Below, one piece after another: positions 44,040 to 58,383 of a stretch of DNA of 64,000 nucleotides (position 1 is the stretch's first letter; every line of letters starts with the position of its first letter). Under the pieces are notes generated by a model. It did no database searches and had not been told where the DNA came from. It saw nothing but the letters and a program-made list of their open reading frames with translations. Made by a program: the position numbers and the translations under genes. Source of the DNA: UBA877 sp963772245 (GTDB lineage Bacteria > Chloroflexota > Anaerolineae > Anaerolineales > Villigracilaceae); contig CAVYWB010000005.1 in NCBI GenBank assembly GCA_963772245.1, positions 1,178,001-1,242,000 of the forward strand, in the 5' to 3' direction.

Positions 44040-45504
44040 ACTCTCTAGGGAAGGCATTTTAACTCTACAAAAGGAAATAATCCCATCTGTTCAAGAAGCC
44101 TTGGCTGCAGAATCCGGGATTCTTTGGCTTCTGCTCGCGCTGATGATAGGGGCAGCCATCCGAGCTTACTTCCTTTCCCAGCCCATGCGATATGACGAAT
44201 CCTATACCTTCCTATTTTTCATGAATAGAGGTTTTTTAAGCCTTTTTAATTACCAACTGCCAAACAACCATGTACTATTTACCCTGCTTGCAAGAATTTC
44301 AACCCTTGTCTGGGGGAATTCTCCTGCAGCGATCAGGTTCCCGGCATTTTTAGCAGGGATCGGTACCATCCCTCTTACCTTCCTTCTGTGCCGCGCCCTG
44401 CATAAATCAGGCCTCTTTGCATCCATCGCAGTTGCTGTTTTTCCATACTTGATTCTTTATTCCACCAATGCCAGGGGTTACACACTCCTGATCTTCCTGA
44501 CTTTGGCGCTCGCGCTGGTTGGACTGCAAGTTGTGAAAAGAAAACCATCCATCGCCGGTGCCATGACTATCTCCGCAATTGCAGCCCTGGGCATGCTGAC
44601 CATGCCGTCCATGCTTTTTGCAATTGCTGGAATATATTGCTGGTTGTTTTGCTTGCTTTTGATCCAGAAGCAAACGCTAAGGATAATTCTATCCAAATTT
44701 GTGATTCCAGTCGGTTTAACCACCATAATCTTCACCATGATTTTGTATACCCCGGTAATCATTGTTTCCGATGGTCTGGGATCCCTGGTGGCAAATACTT
44801 ATGTACAGTCACAGACGTGGCCAGAGTTTATACGCCAGGTGATTCCCCATGTTCAAGCGACAATAGGCGATTTTTTTAGAAACGTACCCGTCTTGGTGCT
44901 GATTCTTGGCTCGCTCCTTATCGTGGCAGGCATTTATGCTTCTGTGAAAAAACGAGATTGGGCTGCATTGCTCATATTGCCGTTGATGTTGCTTGGTTCG
45001 GCCATCGTCTTTTTTATTCAGCATGTAATTCCTTATCCCAGGACATGGATTTATTTTATACCTTTGATACTCGTATATGTGGACGCAGGATTAACCTACT
45101 TCAATGAAAGTATTTCAAAGGAGATCAGAATCCTGGTCATCGCATTAATATTTTCCGCAGGCGCATTGGCTGCATTAACTCTGATTTCTACAGACGCGAT
45201 CACCCAATATCCCGATACAGGCACTTTCCCGGAAGCCCGGTTGGTCGTCAATTTCCTTGAACCCAGGATAAAGAGCAATGATCTGGTGGTCGGAAAAACA
45301 CCGGCCGATTTTCCCACGTTTTACTATTTATGGGCCTATGATGGTAATGATCACAATGGAGAGATAAACATTGAGCCCAGGAATACTTTCTATGTGGTCA
45401 AGAAGAGCCTCTATTCCGTTCAGGATTTGACAGGTAGACCGGTTGTCAAGCTGCTTGATTTTGGGGATATGGCTCTGTATCAGGCAGTTACTGAAGACAA
45501 ATAA
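44005..45504 (+). CDS. GT39-like integral membrane glycosyltransferase
   Basis: Protein of 499 aa with about ten helices. The first outer loop carries MRYDESYTFLF, the acidic DE motif of GT-C enzymes such as PMT/ArnT-type mannosyl and arabinosyl transferases that use polyprenyl-phosphate sugars. NNHVLFTLLAR follows, another feature of this group. The C-terminal outer domain is about 90 aa. The TTG at 44005 is the longest start; an internal start nearer 44060 is possible because residues 1-30 are not hydrophobic. It would glycosylate a lipid or protein outside the membrane. Confidence 0.8.
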   Translation: MRGISLLSQVHRLSREGILTLQKEIIPSVQEALAAESGILWLLLALMIGAAIRAYFLSQPMRYDESYTFLFFMNRGFLSLFNYQLPNNHVLFTLLARISTLVWGNSPAAIRFPAFLAGIGTIPLTFLLCRALHKSGLFASIAVAVFPYLILYSTNARGYTLLIFLTLALALVGLQVVKRKPSIAGAMTISAIAALGMLTMPSMLFAIAGIYCWLFCLLLIQKQTLRIILSKFVIPVGLTTIIFTMILYTPVIIVSDGLGSLVANTYVQSQTWPEFIRQVIPHVQATIGDFFRNVPVLVLILGSLLIVAGIYASVKKRDWAALLILPLMLLGSAIVFFIQHVIPYPRTWIYFIPLILVYVDAGLTYFNESISKEIRILVIALIFSAGALAALTLISTDAITQYPDTGTFPEARLVVNFLEPRIKSNDLVVGKTPADFPTFYYLWAYDGNDHNGEINIEPRNTFYVVKKSLYSVQDLTGRPVVKLLDFGDMALYQAVTEDK

Positions 45505-45675
45505 TTTTAAATTGAACACTTTCATGCTTCCTGTGCTGAATATGCCGGGGGAGTGGTCTTGGGGGGGTCGCCCGCACGATCTACTACGGTAATCAATTGT
45601 CCATTAACACCAGATCCTTTGGAAGCCGGGGCATTTTTTTCTTATAACGCTCTAATAGGCAGCCATCCATGCCCA

Positions 45676-45684
45676 TGCTATAAT
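45676..45684 (+). promoter_or_regulatory. Extended -10 promoter of secA
   Basis: TGCTATAAT is an extended -10 box 22 bases before the secA ATG, preceded by a gap of 170 bases without genes. No strong -35 is needed with an extended -10. Confidence 0.55.
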
Positions 45685-45706
45685 CCCCCCGAAAGGTACA
45701 TGTTCC

Positions 45707-49726
<4,020 letters not shown>

Positions 49727-49729
49727 GAA

Positions 49730-50755
49730 GTGGCCAACCTGAAGGATTTTTATTACGCACTTCCCAAGGTGGAGCTTCACCGTCATCTTGAGGGTTCCCT
49801 GCGCCTCCGCACGATGTTGGAAATTGCCCGAAGCCAGGGGATCATCGTGCCGATCAGTACCGGATCGCTGAGCAACCTGGTACAGGTGCAGAAGAATGAG
49901 CCATCCACGTACCAGAATTTCCTGGCGGAATTCACCGCGTTGTGGCAGTTCTACCGTTCACCGGAAGTCGTTAGCTGCGTCACCCGGGAGGCGGTTGAGG
50001 ATACCGCAAAAGATAACATCCGTTATCTGGAGCTGCGATTCACACTGGCAGCCTTGAGATTGGGAGAGCATTTCCATTTGAGCGATGTTATGGATTGGGT
50101 ATGCGATAGCACCCAAAATGCTGCCCGCGAATTTGGCCTGCAAGTGGGCCTTATCGTAGGTGTCAACCGCCACGAGAGCGTGGAACTGGCCGGGCAAGTG
50201 GCCGGACTGGCGGCAGCCAGGCGCGAGCGCGGCCTGGTGGGGCTGGACCTGGCAGGGAACGAAGCTGAATTCTCCGCGGAACCTTTTGCGGGCATCTTCC
50301 GCGAGGCCCGGCAATCCGGTCTCAAATTAACTGTTCATGCGGGAGAATGGGGCGGAGCAGCCAACGTCCGCGATGCATTCGAGATATTCAATGCTGACCG
50401 GATCGGCCATGGGGTGCGCGTGCTGGAGGATCCTTCAGTCATGGCGCTGGCACGCGAACGCGGCGTGGCTTTCGAAGTTTGCGTCACCAGCAATTACCAG
50501 ACCGGGGTTACGCCCGTCTCCACGGTTCACCCGTTGATGAAAATGCTCCAGGAAGGATTGGATGTCGCCATCTATACCGACGATCCATCCATATCCCAGA
50601 TTACCCTGACGGATGAGTACCATCGTGTTTGCGAAGATATGGATTTAAGCCAAGCAAAGCTTAAAGAATGCATCCTGGCGGCCGCCTCGACTGCATTCCT
50701 GCCTCATCAGGAACGGCATGAACTTATCGATGAATTGAAGCTGGAATTGAATTAG
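49730..50755 (+). CDS. add: Adenosine deaminase family protein
   Basis: Zinc hydrolase of 341 aa that deaminates adenosine to inosine, or a related 6-aminopurine. The metal site residues are seen in VELHRHLEGS, TVHAGE, DRIGHGVRV and YTDDPSI. The sequence starts at GTG 49730 (MANLKDFYYALPKVELH), 3 bases after the secA stop, so it is probably cotranscribed with secA. Length and motifs are typical. An adenine deaminase-type specificity (ADAL or ADE) cannot be excluded. Confidence 0.93.
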   Translation: MANLKDFYYALPKVELHRHLEGSLRLRTMLEIARSQGIIVPISTGSLSNLVQVQKNEPSTYQNFLAEFTALWQFYRSPEVVSCVTREAVEDTAKDNIRYLELRFTLAALRLGEHFHLSDVMDWVCDSTQNAAREFGLQVGLIVGVNRHESVELAGQVAGLAAARRERGLVGLDLAGNEAEFSAEPFAGIFREARQSGLKLTVHAGEWGGAANVRDAFEIFNADRIGHGVRVLEDPSVMALARERGVAFEVCVTSNYQTGVTPVSTVHPLMKMLQEGLDVAIYTDDPSISQITLTDEYHRVCEDMDLSQAKLKECILAAASTAFLPHQERHELIDELKLELN

Positions 50756-50863
50756 CATCTTTCCGAAAACCATCGAAGAACCGCATTTGAATTGCTGCAG
50801 CGTAAATGCGAACTCCTCCAGAATTGTTATTAATGGTTAGGAAAGATCTGCAAAGGAGCAACC

Positions 50864-53579
50864 ATGTACCATGATTATTTTCAGTCCCGTGACATTCTCA
50901 CGGTTGGGAATAAACAACATATCATTTACCGGCTCCAGGCGCTTGAAAAGGCCGGCCTGACCAAGCTGGGCAAACTGCCGTTTTCCATCCGCATCCTGCT
51001 GGAGGCGGCGCTACGACAGTGCAACGGGAAGGAAATCACGCAGGAAGACGTACGAAATATTGCCAAATGGACGCCGGTTGGCGATCGCCCCGGAATCCCA
51101 TTCCTGCCGGCACGTGTGATCATGCAGGATTTTACCGGGATCCCAGCAGTGGTTGACCTGGCTGCTATGCGGACCGCCATCGCCCGCCTGGGTGGCAACC
51201 CCAAATCGATCAATCCGCTCGTCCCGGTGGACCTGGTGATCGACCACTCGGTGCAGGTGGATTTCTTTGCCAACGCAGATGCCCTGCAACGGAATGCCGA
51301 AATGGAGTTCCAGCGAAATCATGAGCGCTACGAATTCCTCAAATGGGGGCAGAAAGTTTTCTCAAACTTCCGCGTCGTTCCGCCGATGACCGGCATCGTC
51401 CATCAGGTCAACCTCGAATACCTGGCCCAGGTTGTTTCGACGAACGAAATGGAAAGTGAATTGTTGGCCTTTCCCGACACACTGGTTGGAACTGATTCAC
51501 ACACAACGATGATAAACGGCCTGGGTGTGGTTGGCTGGGGGGTAGGTGGCATCGAGGCCGAAGCGGTCATGCTCGGCCTGCCGATCGAATTGCTCCTGCC
51601 GGATGTGATCGGTTTCAAACTCTTCGGCAAGCTCAAGGAAGGCTTGACTGCCACCGACCTGGTATTGACTGTCACGCAAATTCTGCGTAAACGCGGCGTG
51701 GTGGACAAGTTTGTCGAGTTCTTCGGGCCTGGCCTGAATGCCATGTCCCTGCCCGACCGGGCGCTGGTTTCCAACATGGCCCCGGAATATGGCGCGACCA
51801 TGGGTTACTTCCCGGTGGATGCCGAGACGATCCGTTATATGCGGCTTTCCGGCCGTCCGGAGTATGTCATTGCGTTGGCAGAGACATATTGCCGCGCCCA
51901 GGGACTTTTCCTCGATGAAAATTCACCGGAGCCGGAATATACCGAGACGCTCGAACTCGACCTGGGGTCCGTGGTGCCTTCCTTGGCCGGGCCGAAACGG
52001 CCGCAGGACCGCGTGGCGCTTAAGGACATGAAAGTAGTGTTCCAAAAAGCCCTGCATGCGCCGGTGAAAGAACGCGGATATGAACTGGCGCCGGAAGCCA
52101 TGGCGCGCAAGGCGAAGGTTGGCACCAACGGCCGATATTACGAAATTGGACATGGCGCGGTGGTAATTGCGGCAATCACTTCCTGCACCAACACCTCCAA
52201 CCCCTCGGTAATGGTGGCAGCCGGGTTGCTGGCCAGGAAGGCCGTCGAAAAGGGGCTGAAGGTGAAACCCTATGTCAAGACCAGCCTGGCGCCCGGTTCA
52301 CGCGTGGTGACGGAATATCTCACCAAGTCCAAACTGATCGAACCGCTCGCCAAATTGGGTTTCAATATCGTCGGTTATGGCTGCACCACCTGTATAGGCA
52401 ACAGCGGGCCGCTGCCGGGCGAAGTTGCCAAAGCCGTCACTGGATCCGATCTGGTTGCCGCGGCGGTCATCTCAGGCAACCGCAATTTCGAGGGGCGGGT
52501 CCATCCGCTGGTGAAAGCCAATTATCTGGCCAGCCCGCCACTGGTGGTTGCTTTTGCCCTGGCGGGCACCGTCAATATTGACCTGGACAGTGAACCGCTC
52601 GGCATGGGCCGGGATGGGCCGGTGTACCTGAAAGATATCTGGCCGACCGCACAGGAAGTGACTGAATTGGTCGAGGTCAGCCTGGACAAAGGCATGTTCA
52701 CAGAGCGCTATGCCAGTGTTTTCGAAGGCTCCCGGATATGGAAAGATATCCGAGTGTCGGGAGGCGACCTTTTCAAATGGGATGAGGTCTCAACTTATAT
52801 TCATCACCCACCGTTCTTCCAGGATCTGACCCTGGAGGTTCCGTCCATCCAGGATGTCAAAGATGCCCGTGTGCTGGTAATGCTGGGCGATTCGATCACA
52901 ACGGATCATATATCTCCGGCCGGCAATATCGCCATTGATAGTCCAGCCGGCCAATACCTGCAGGAACGCGGGGTGCAACCGCGCGATTTTAACTCGTATG
53001 GTTCGCGAAGAGGGAATGACCTGGTTATGGCACGCGGTACATTCGCCAATATCCGGCTGAAGAACCTTTTGGCCGGCGGAAAAGAAGGCTGGTTCACATA
53101 TTATTTCGGGCCAGACGGAGAGAGCCTGCCCGAGAAGGAAACCACCATCTTCGATGCCGCCACGAAATATCGGGCGCATGGGATTCCCACCATCGTGATT
53201 GCCGGAAAAGAATATGGAACGGGTTCCAGCCGGGACTGGGCCGCCAAGGGGCCACTCTTGCTGGGAGTGCAGGCGGCCATTGCCGAGTCGTTCGAACGCA
53301 TCCATCGCTCGAACCTGGTTGGCATGGGCATCCTGCCGCTGCGATTTCAAGGAAGGCCAGAATGCAGACAGCCTTGGCTTGGATGGCAGCGAGGTCTACG
53401 CCATCGAGGGCCTGCACGACAATATGCTTCCTAAAAGTGAGGTTACCGTCAAAGCGAAGAAATCTGACGGTTCGGTGATCACCTTTAAAACCGTTGTGCA
53501 ACTAAATACGCCGGTGGAAGTAAACTATTACCGGAACCGGGGTATTTTGCAAACCGTTCTAAGAAATTTGATGAAATAG
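50864..53579 (+). CDS. acnA: Aconitate hydratase A, frameshifted near the C terminus
   Basis: Aconitase of about 904 aa, interconverting citrate and isocitrate in the TCA cycle. The 4Fe-4S ligands are in AITSCTNTSNPS and GCTTCIGNSGPL. DTLVGTDSHTTMINGLGVVGWGVGG-type sequence lies in domain 1, split here as GTDSHTTMIN and GVVGWGVGG. The swivel domain has GTGSSRDWAAKGP. The frame changes at about 53345, where CGATTTCAAG reads correctly with one T fewer (RFKEGQNADSLGL), and the span has one extra base. A short T-run consensus error is probable. A GGAG site precedes the ATG. Confidence 0.93.
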
Positions 53580-53729
53580 GAATCGGGGCGACTGCCAGGT
53601 TGCCTCGCTATCAGAATGCTGGAATATTAACAATGGTCATTAGGTCCAATCCTTTGGCGAAGGGCTGGCGTTAATCTACCTGCCTGGATTCGGCAATGGT
53701 CACAGTATTCCGTTCCGGGTCTGCGTATC

Positions 53730-54818
53730 ATGACACAAATCTTCGCGCATAAGAAGTCTTTTTGGTCGTTCCTGATCCTTACCGCAACATTTTGCGTTGT
53801 CCTTGCGGCGGCTCTGGAACTGCTTGCCCATACGCCATGGTTCGAAAAAATATCCCCGTACCGCTCCGTGGATAACTTCGATTACCAATTTGAAATTAAA
53901 TGGTTCCGCTTGCAGGATTATGTGAAAAGCCATGGGGGCGTGGATATTATCGTCCTGGGCAGTTCATTGGTGAATACGGGCGTCGACCCGGATATCCTTG
54001 CACAAGCATATTACCAGCAAACCGGCGTGCAAGCGCGTATTTTCAACTTCGGCGTGGAAGGTATGACGATTTCGCCTAATTCTGTAATTGCACGTTTGCT
54101 GGTGGAGCGTTACCATCCGGCTTTGCTCATTTATGTTACCGAAATGCGCGATTACATAGCCGGCATTGGTATGGAATATGAAACGCCATTCCTCAACGAC
54201 GCCTGGCTGCAATATCAAACCGGGAACTTTAATTTATTCGGCTGGGTGGTGGACCAATCGGCTGCGCTGCAGCATTATTTACCGTACCGGAATTGGGCCC
54301 GTTCCGATTTTCCTCAAACCATTGCTTTTTATGTCAAGCGCTATCATGATACTTCCGCCAGCGGTTACGAGCCGGATATCGGAGTAGCGGTTAATCTTAA
54401 TGTCCCGCCCAATCCTAACGACCCGGCGGAAGCGCAGAACTTTAAAGATTACGGCAACTACCAGGTTGCCGCCTCACGCTTGGGCGACTTAAAAAGCATC
54501 CTTGACTTCAGCAATAATCAAGGAACCAAGGTTTGGGTAGTGGAAATGCCCGTTCACCCGACCTTCTATGTTTATGTGGGAGGAGAGCAGGTCCACAGGC
54601 AGTTTCAGCAGTCAATTTCTTCGGTTGTTGCAGCCAACGGCGGGTACTTTCTGCCTTCAGAAACCTGCCTGGACACTATTCCTCTTAACGGGCGTTCCAA
54701 CCGCTGGCACTTGAATTACATCGGCGCCCCCTATTTCAGCCGCTGCCTAGGGGATCAATTGACTATTTTTGTAAATCAAAGCCATATTAACCCAATCGCA
54801 ACCAGCGTGCCAAGATGA
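53730..54818 (+). CDS. SGNH-hydrolase-like membrane protein (AlgJ/DltD-like)
   Basis: Protein of 362 aa. One N-terminal helix (about 13-33) is followed by an outer domain with VLGSSLVNTGVDP, like the GxS serine block of SGNH/DltD/AlgJ proteins. The C-terminal region has SNRWHLNYIGAPYF, in the position of the Asp-x-x-His-Leu motif, with His kept but Asp not evident. It overlaps the MBOAT gene by ATGA. In alginate and Dlt systems such proteins pass acyl groups from the MBOAT partner to a polymer. Which polymer is acylated here is unknown. Confidence 0.75.
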   Translation: MTQIFAHKKSFWSFLILTATFCVVLAAALELLAHTPWFEKISPYRSVDNFDYQFEIKWFRLQDYVKSHGGVDIIVLGSSLVNTGVDPDILAQAYYQQTGVQARIFNFGVEGMTISPNSVIARLLVERYHPALLIYVTEMRDYIAGIGMEYETPFLNDAWLQYQTGNFNLFGWVVDQSAALQHYLPYRNWARSDFPQTIAFYVKRYHDTSASGYEPDIGVAVNLNVPPNPNDPAEAQNFKDYGNYQVAASRLGDLKSILDFSNNQGTKVWVVEMPVHPTFYVYVGGEQVHRQFQQSISSVVAANGGYFLPSETCLDTIPLNGRSNRWHLNYIGAPYFSRCLGDQLTIFVNQSHINPIATSVPR

Positions 54819-56308
54819 ACATCACTTCCCTTGTATTTATCATCTTTTGTGCCGCCTCCCTCCTGGTCTACTGGCGCTTACCGCAGCGGTATCAAATCCC
54901 CTGGCTTTTCACGGTTTCAATGGTATTTGTCCTGACCTGGTCGTGGAACCTGGCCGGCATCCTGCTGGTGGTGGCAACGGTTAATTTTGTTCTGGGAAGA
55001 ATGCTGGGTGTCGCAAAAGACAGGCGCCGGGTCTTGCTGTGGGTCGGGATCGGGTTCAATGTCCTGGCGCTGGTGGCGCTTAAATACAGCAATTTCTATG
55101 TCACTGCGCTGACCAGATTGCTGGAGAAAATGGGAGTCCATACCGGAGCCGGCGGCTTGATGTTGCTGGTGCCGATCGGTCTGTCTTTCATCGCCGTCCA
55201 GATGATTTCCTACCTGGTAGATATTCACAAGCGTATTCTCACCCCTGAAGCGCACTGGCTGGATTTTGCCCTGTATGTGGTTTATTTTCCGAAAATACTC
55301 TCCGGTCCGGTTGAACGGGCGCGCACACTCCTGACCATGTTCAAGCAGCCCAAGGCGCCGGATGCCCAGGCCGCGGAACGCAATTTCTGGCTGATTGTCA
55401 TTGGAGTGGTACGCAAGATCGTGCTGGCCGATTCTCTCCTGTCGATTATTCCAGCGGCGATCTTCCAGCACCCGGAAACTTTTGCCGGCCAGGAACTGGT
55501 GGTCTATTTACTTGCCTACGCTTTCGTCATCTACAACGATTTCGCCGGTTATACGAGCATCGTGCGCGGGGTCAGCGGTTTCTTTGGGATCGAGCTTACC
55601 AACAACTTCAAATTACCCTATTTTTCCAGGAGCATTTCCGAATTCTGGGAACGCTGGCATGTCAGCCTTTCCAACTGGCTGCGTGATTACATCTTTTTCC
55701 CCACTTCCCGGGCGCTGCTGAAGAAGATCCCCAAACGGGATCAAATAGTCAACCTGGTGGTACCACCGGTTGCCACTATGCTGGTCAGCGGAATGTGGCA
55801 TGGCATCGGTTGGAATTTCCTTTTTTGGGGCGGGCTGCACGGTTTTTACCTTGTCGTGGAACGCGTATCGACGCTGTGGTCACCGCGCAGGTTATTGAAC
55901 GAACTTCCGAAATGGCGGCAGGTGCTTTCCGCAATGGGGATATTTGTCCTGGTGGTACTTGCATGGATTCCATTTCGCATGGATCTGGTGACCGCCTGGC
56001 ATTATGTATCCAGGATGCCAACGGCGTTCATTTGGATAAAACAGCTATTCTGGTTCTTCCGTCAAAAACTGGCTGGGACGGTGGCATGGAACAACTGGTA
56101 CGGTTTTTCTTTTCTGGATGGCAGAGTATTTCTCCTGCTCATCCCGGCCCTGCTGATCGATTGGAAGCAATCCCAACATAAGGATGAAACATTCCTTGCG
56201 AAGTGGCCTGTCTGGGGAAAAGCATTATTCCTGGCAGTCCTGATCCTTTTGCTGGTTCTGATTTCTTTTGCAGATACGGGCGCGCCGTTTATTTATGTGG
56301 GGTTTTGA
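54815..56308 (+). CDS. MBOAT-family O-acyltransferase (AlgI/DltB-like)
   Basis: Integral membrane acyltransferase of 497 aa with about eleven helices. The catalytic His is in VSGMWHGIGWNFLFWGGLHG near residue 328. Family segments include YVVYFPKILSGPVERA, FAGYTSIVRGVSGFFGIEL and SRSISEFWERWHVSLSNWLR. It moves an acyl group across the membrane, like AlgI in alginate acetylation. The upstream SGNH-like gene is translationally coupled, so the two form a two-component O-acylation unit. No polysaccharide synthase is seen beside them. Confidence 0.93.
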   Translation: MNITSLVFIIFCAASLLVYWRLPQRYQIPWLFTVSMVFVLTWSWNLAGILLVVATVNFVLGRMLGVAKDRRRVLLWVGIGFNVLALVALKYSNFYVTALTRLLEKMGVHTGAGGLMLLVPIGLSFIAVQMISYLVDIHKRILTPEAHWLDFALYVVYFPKILSGPVERARTLLTMFKQPKAPDAQAAERNFWLIVIGVVRKIVLADSLLSIIPAAIFQHPETFAGQELVVYLLAYAFVIYNDFAGYTSIVRGVSGFFGIELTNNFKLPYFSRSISEFWERWHVSLSNWLRDYIFFPTSRALLKKIPKRDQIVNLVVPPVATMLVSGMWHGIGWNFLFWGGLHGFYLVVERVSTLWSPRRLLNELPKWRQVLSAMGIFVLVVLAWIPFRMDLVTAWHYVSRMPTAFIWIKQLFWFFRQKLAGTVAWNNWYGFSFLDGRVFLLLIPALLIDWKQSQHKDETFLAKWPVWGKALFLAVLILLLVLISFADTGAPFIYVGF

Positions 56309-56460
56309 GTGTAGGTTCTTATGTAAAAAATGAAGGACCGGAATTTGAGTGCCTGCAACTAAAGCTGGCAGACGGTAAAACTTATAATGAAGAGACCGGC
56401 ACATTGATGCCGGTCTGTATTTGAACACCGGGAGTTTTCCGGAATTAGCTGGTTGACATT

Positions 56461-56718
56461 CTAGCGCTCGACGCGCGGTTTGGCAACATTAACTTTCAAT
56501 TCGTGTTCCGCCATGGAAAAAGCATTGTACATGCTAATGGCCTTTTCCGCTTCGGTTTGGTCGGTCATCGTGACAAAGCCAAAACCTTTGGACTGACCGC
56601 TATCGCGATCTTTGATGATATCCACTGCGGAGACGTTACCGGCCTGTGCAAACAACGTGCGCAGTTCGTCTGCGGTGGTTGATTTGGCCATGTTTCCTAC
56701 ATAAAGTTTGACGTCCAT
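56461..56718 (-). CDS. Single-RRM RNA-binding protein
   Basis: Protein of 85 aa consisting of one RNA recognition motif. RNP2 is KLYVGNM at residues 4-10 and RNP1 is KGFGFVTM near residue 44. It resembles the small Rbp proteins of cyanobacteria and Chloroflexota, which respond to cold and bind single-stranded RNA. The ATG at 56718 is chosen because homology starts there and GGAGAG lies upstream. The leader contains a small hairpin (56735-56749) and, further up, an intrinsic terminator, so premature termination could regulate it. Confidence 0.9.
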   Translation of the reverse strand: MDVKLYVGNMAKSTTADELRTLFAQAGNVSAVDIIKDRDSGQSKGFGFVTMTDQTEAEKAISMYNAFSMAEHELKVNVAKPRVER

Positions 56719-56754
56719 TTTTTCTCTTCTCTCTCCGGCAAGCTGCCGGTGAAC

Positions 56755-56788
56755 AAAAAAAGCCGCCGCCCATAAAAGGGTCGGCGGC
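56755..56788 (-). terminator. Intrinsic terminator between the RNA methyltransferase and RRM genes
   Basis: On the minus strand GCCGCCGACCC pairs with GGGCGGCGGC around a TTTTAT loop with one bulge, followed by seven Ts. It lies 71 bases after the methyltransferase stop and 37 before the RRM start, so it may be a read-through-controlled attenuator for the RRM gene. Confidence 0.8.
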
Positions 56789-56858
56789 AGAGTTACCACG
56801 CAAATCCAGTTTTACTCCACAAAAGATTGTACCACAGATAAGACCGGCAGACGGAATA

Positions 56859-58118
56859 TCAGGAAACGGGTTGTTTCTCGAAAATGGAAATGCTTTCGAT
56901 GGAATAAGTTTGCGGGAACAGATCGAATGGAGTAACCCGGGCCAGCCGGTACCCTCCAGAAATCAACCGGGCGGCGTCACGTGCCAGGGTGGCGGGGTCA
57001 CATGAGACATAGGCAAGGCTGGCCGGGCTCCGGGCAAGTAGGGCGTCTAGGACGCGTCCATCCAGACCAGCGCGCGGTGGATCTACAATGACAACATCCG
57101 GGTTGCCATCCAGGCCGGGCAGCACCGTCTCTGCAGGAGCCTCGTAGAGCTCGACATTTTCGAATTCATCCAGGTTGGCTGCGAAGTCCTCGCAGGCCGA
57201 CGCAGAAGCCTCAATTCCCACCAGGCGACCGACGCGCCCGGCAAAAAAAGCACTGAATAATCCAACGCCACAATAAACATCCAACAAGGTTGTACTGCGG
57301 GAAACCGGCAAATGATCGAGCAGGTGCTGCACCATCTCACCGGCCATGTGGGTGTTAACCTGGAAGAACGAAGCCGCCGAGACACGAAATGCCCGGTCTT
57401 TTACGGTTGTGGTGATGGCTTCGTCGCCAGCCATGACCAGCATATCTTCGCCAGCCAGATGCACCACGGAGAGGGCTGCTTCGAGCTCCAATTCGGGCAG
57501 TTCAGGACGATCGGACTCCAGCACCAGCATGATCTCGTCGTCCAAACCCAGGCGCAAGGAGATGCGTTCCAGTCCCAAGTCGGGGTCAAATTCCAGGCCG
57601 GGCCAGAGTTTGTTCAGCGCGGCTTCTGGGAGATGACATTCAGAAATGGGGAACATATCCCGGCCGTTTGCCCGGATGTACCCCAATTCACCTGCGCGCG
57701 AAAGATGGAATTGAACGTGGTTACGATAATACCATTCCTGAGGGGATGCGACGATGGGCTGCACTAGCGGGTCCTGTATTTTCCCGATGCGCATCAACTG
57801 GTCGCGTAAAATGTCGGTTTTCACCTGGAGTTGCGCAGGATAGGAAAGGTGCTGGTAGTGACAGCCTCCACAAACCCCAAAATGGCTGCACTTCGGCAAG
57901 ATGCGCTCCGGCGAAGGGACGAGCACTTCCACCAGCTCGGCGCGGGTGTGAGCGCGTTTTTGTTCAATTAAACGGATGCGTACCGTCTCCCCGGGCAGCG
58001 CAAACGGAACAAATACGGCACGGCCGCCTGTCCCGCCCGAAAGTTCGGGTTCCCTGCCCAGGGCGTCACCGCCATAAATCAGTTTTTCGAGTTTGACGGT
58101 CAGCAGGTCCGTAGTCAT
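56859..58118 (-). CDS. RNA (uracil-5-)-methyltransferase, RlmD/TrmA family
   Basis: SAM-dependent enzyme of 419 aa that makes 5-methyluridine in rRNA or tRNA. An N-terminal TRAM domain (1-60) is followed by a 4Fe-4S site CSHFGVCGGCHYQHL. The methyltransferase domain has LLDVYCGVGLFSAFFA, and the catalytic Cys is in YVSCDPATLARD; the basic residue is in PPRAGLD. The Fe-S motif places it with RlmD/RlmCD rather than TrmA. The target uridine is not determined. An intrinsic terminator follows the gene. Confidence 0.94.
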   Translation of the reverse strand: MTTDLLTVKLEKLIYGGDALGREPELSGGTGGRAVFVPFALPGETVRIRLIEQKRAHTRAELVEVLVPSPERILPKCSHFGVCGGCHYQHLSYPAQLQVKTDILRDQLMRIGKIQDPLVQPIVASPQEWYYRNHVQFHLSRAGELGYIRANGRDMFPISECHLPEAALNKLWPGLEFDPDLGLERISLRLGLDDEIMLVLESDRPELPELELEAALSVVHLAGEDMLVMAGDEAITTTVKDRAFRVSAASFFQVNTHMAGEMVQHLLDHLPVSRSTTLLDVYCGVGLFSAFFAGRVGRLVGIEASASACEDFAANLDEFENVELYEAPAETVLPGLDGNPDVVIVDPPRAGLDGRVLDALLARSPASLAYVSCDPATLARDAARLISGGYRLARVTPFDLFPQTYSIESISIFEKQPVS

Positions 58119-58169
58119 GGACGAAGTGAGGGCGCGGCATCCTTCTTGGTGAGCTTACGCCCTCGCAGT

Positions 58170-58376
58170 CTATTTCACGAACAGGGCCAGTAATTGATTC
58201 TGGAATATCGCCAGCACGATCAGAACGACAATAAATGATCCAGCCAGGATGCCGATCCGGCGTAGCTCGCGCTTGGTATTACTGTAATCTGGATTAAATT
58301 CGACTGTTCTCGCCACGGTCGAGGAAATTGGGCGAGGAACCTGACGGGAAACCTGACGCTTGCTTTTCTTGCTCAT
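58170..58376 (-). CDS. Small C-terminally anchored membrane protein
   Basis: A 68-aa protein with a basic N terminus (MSKKSKRQVSRQVPRP) and one C-terminal helix (about 45-65; ILAGSFIVVLIVLAIF). AGGAG precedes the ATG at 58376. It starts 7 bases after the sortase stop, so it is in the same operon. No family is recognised; the topology is that of a tail-anchored accessory protein. Confidence 0.7.
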   Translation of the reverse strand: MSKKSKRQVSRQVPRPISSTVARTVEFNPDYSNTKRELRRIGILAGSFIVVLIVLAIFQNQLLALFVK

Positions 58377-58383
58377 AATTCTC

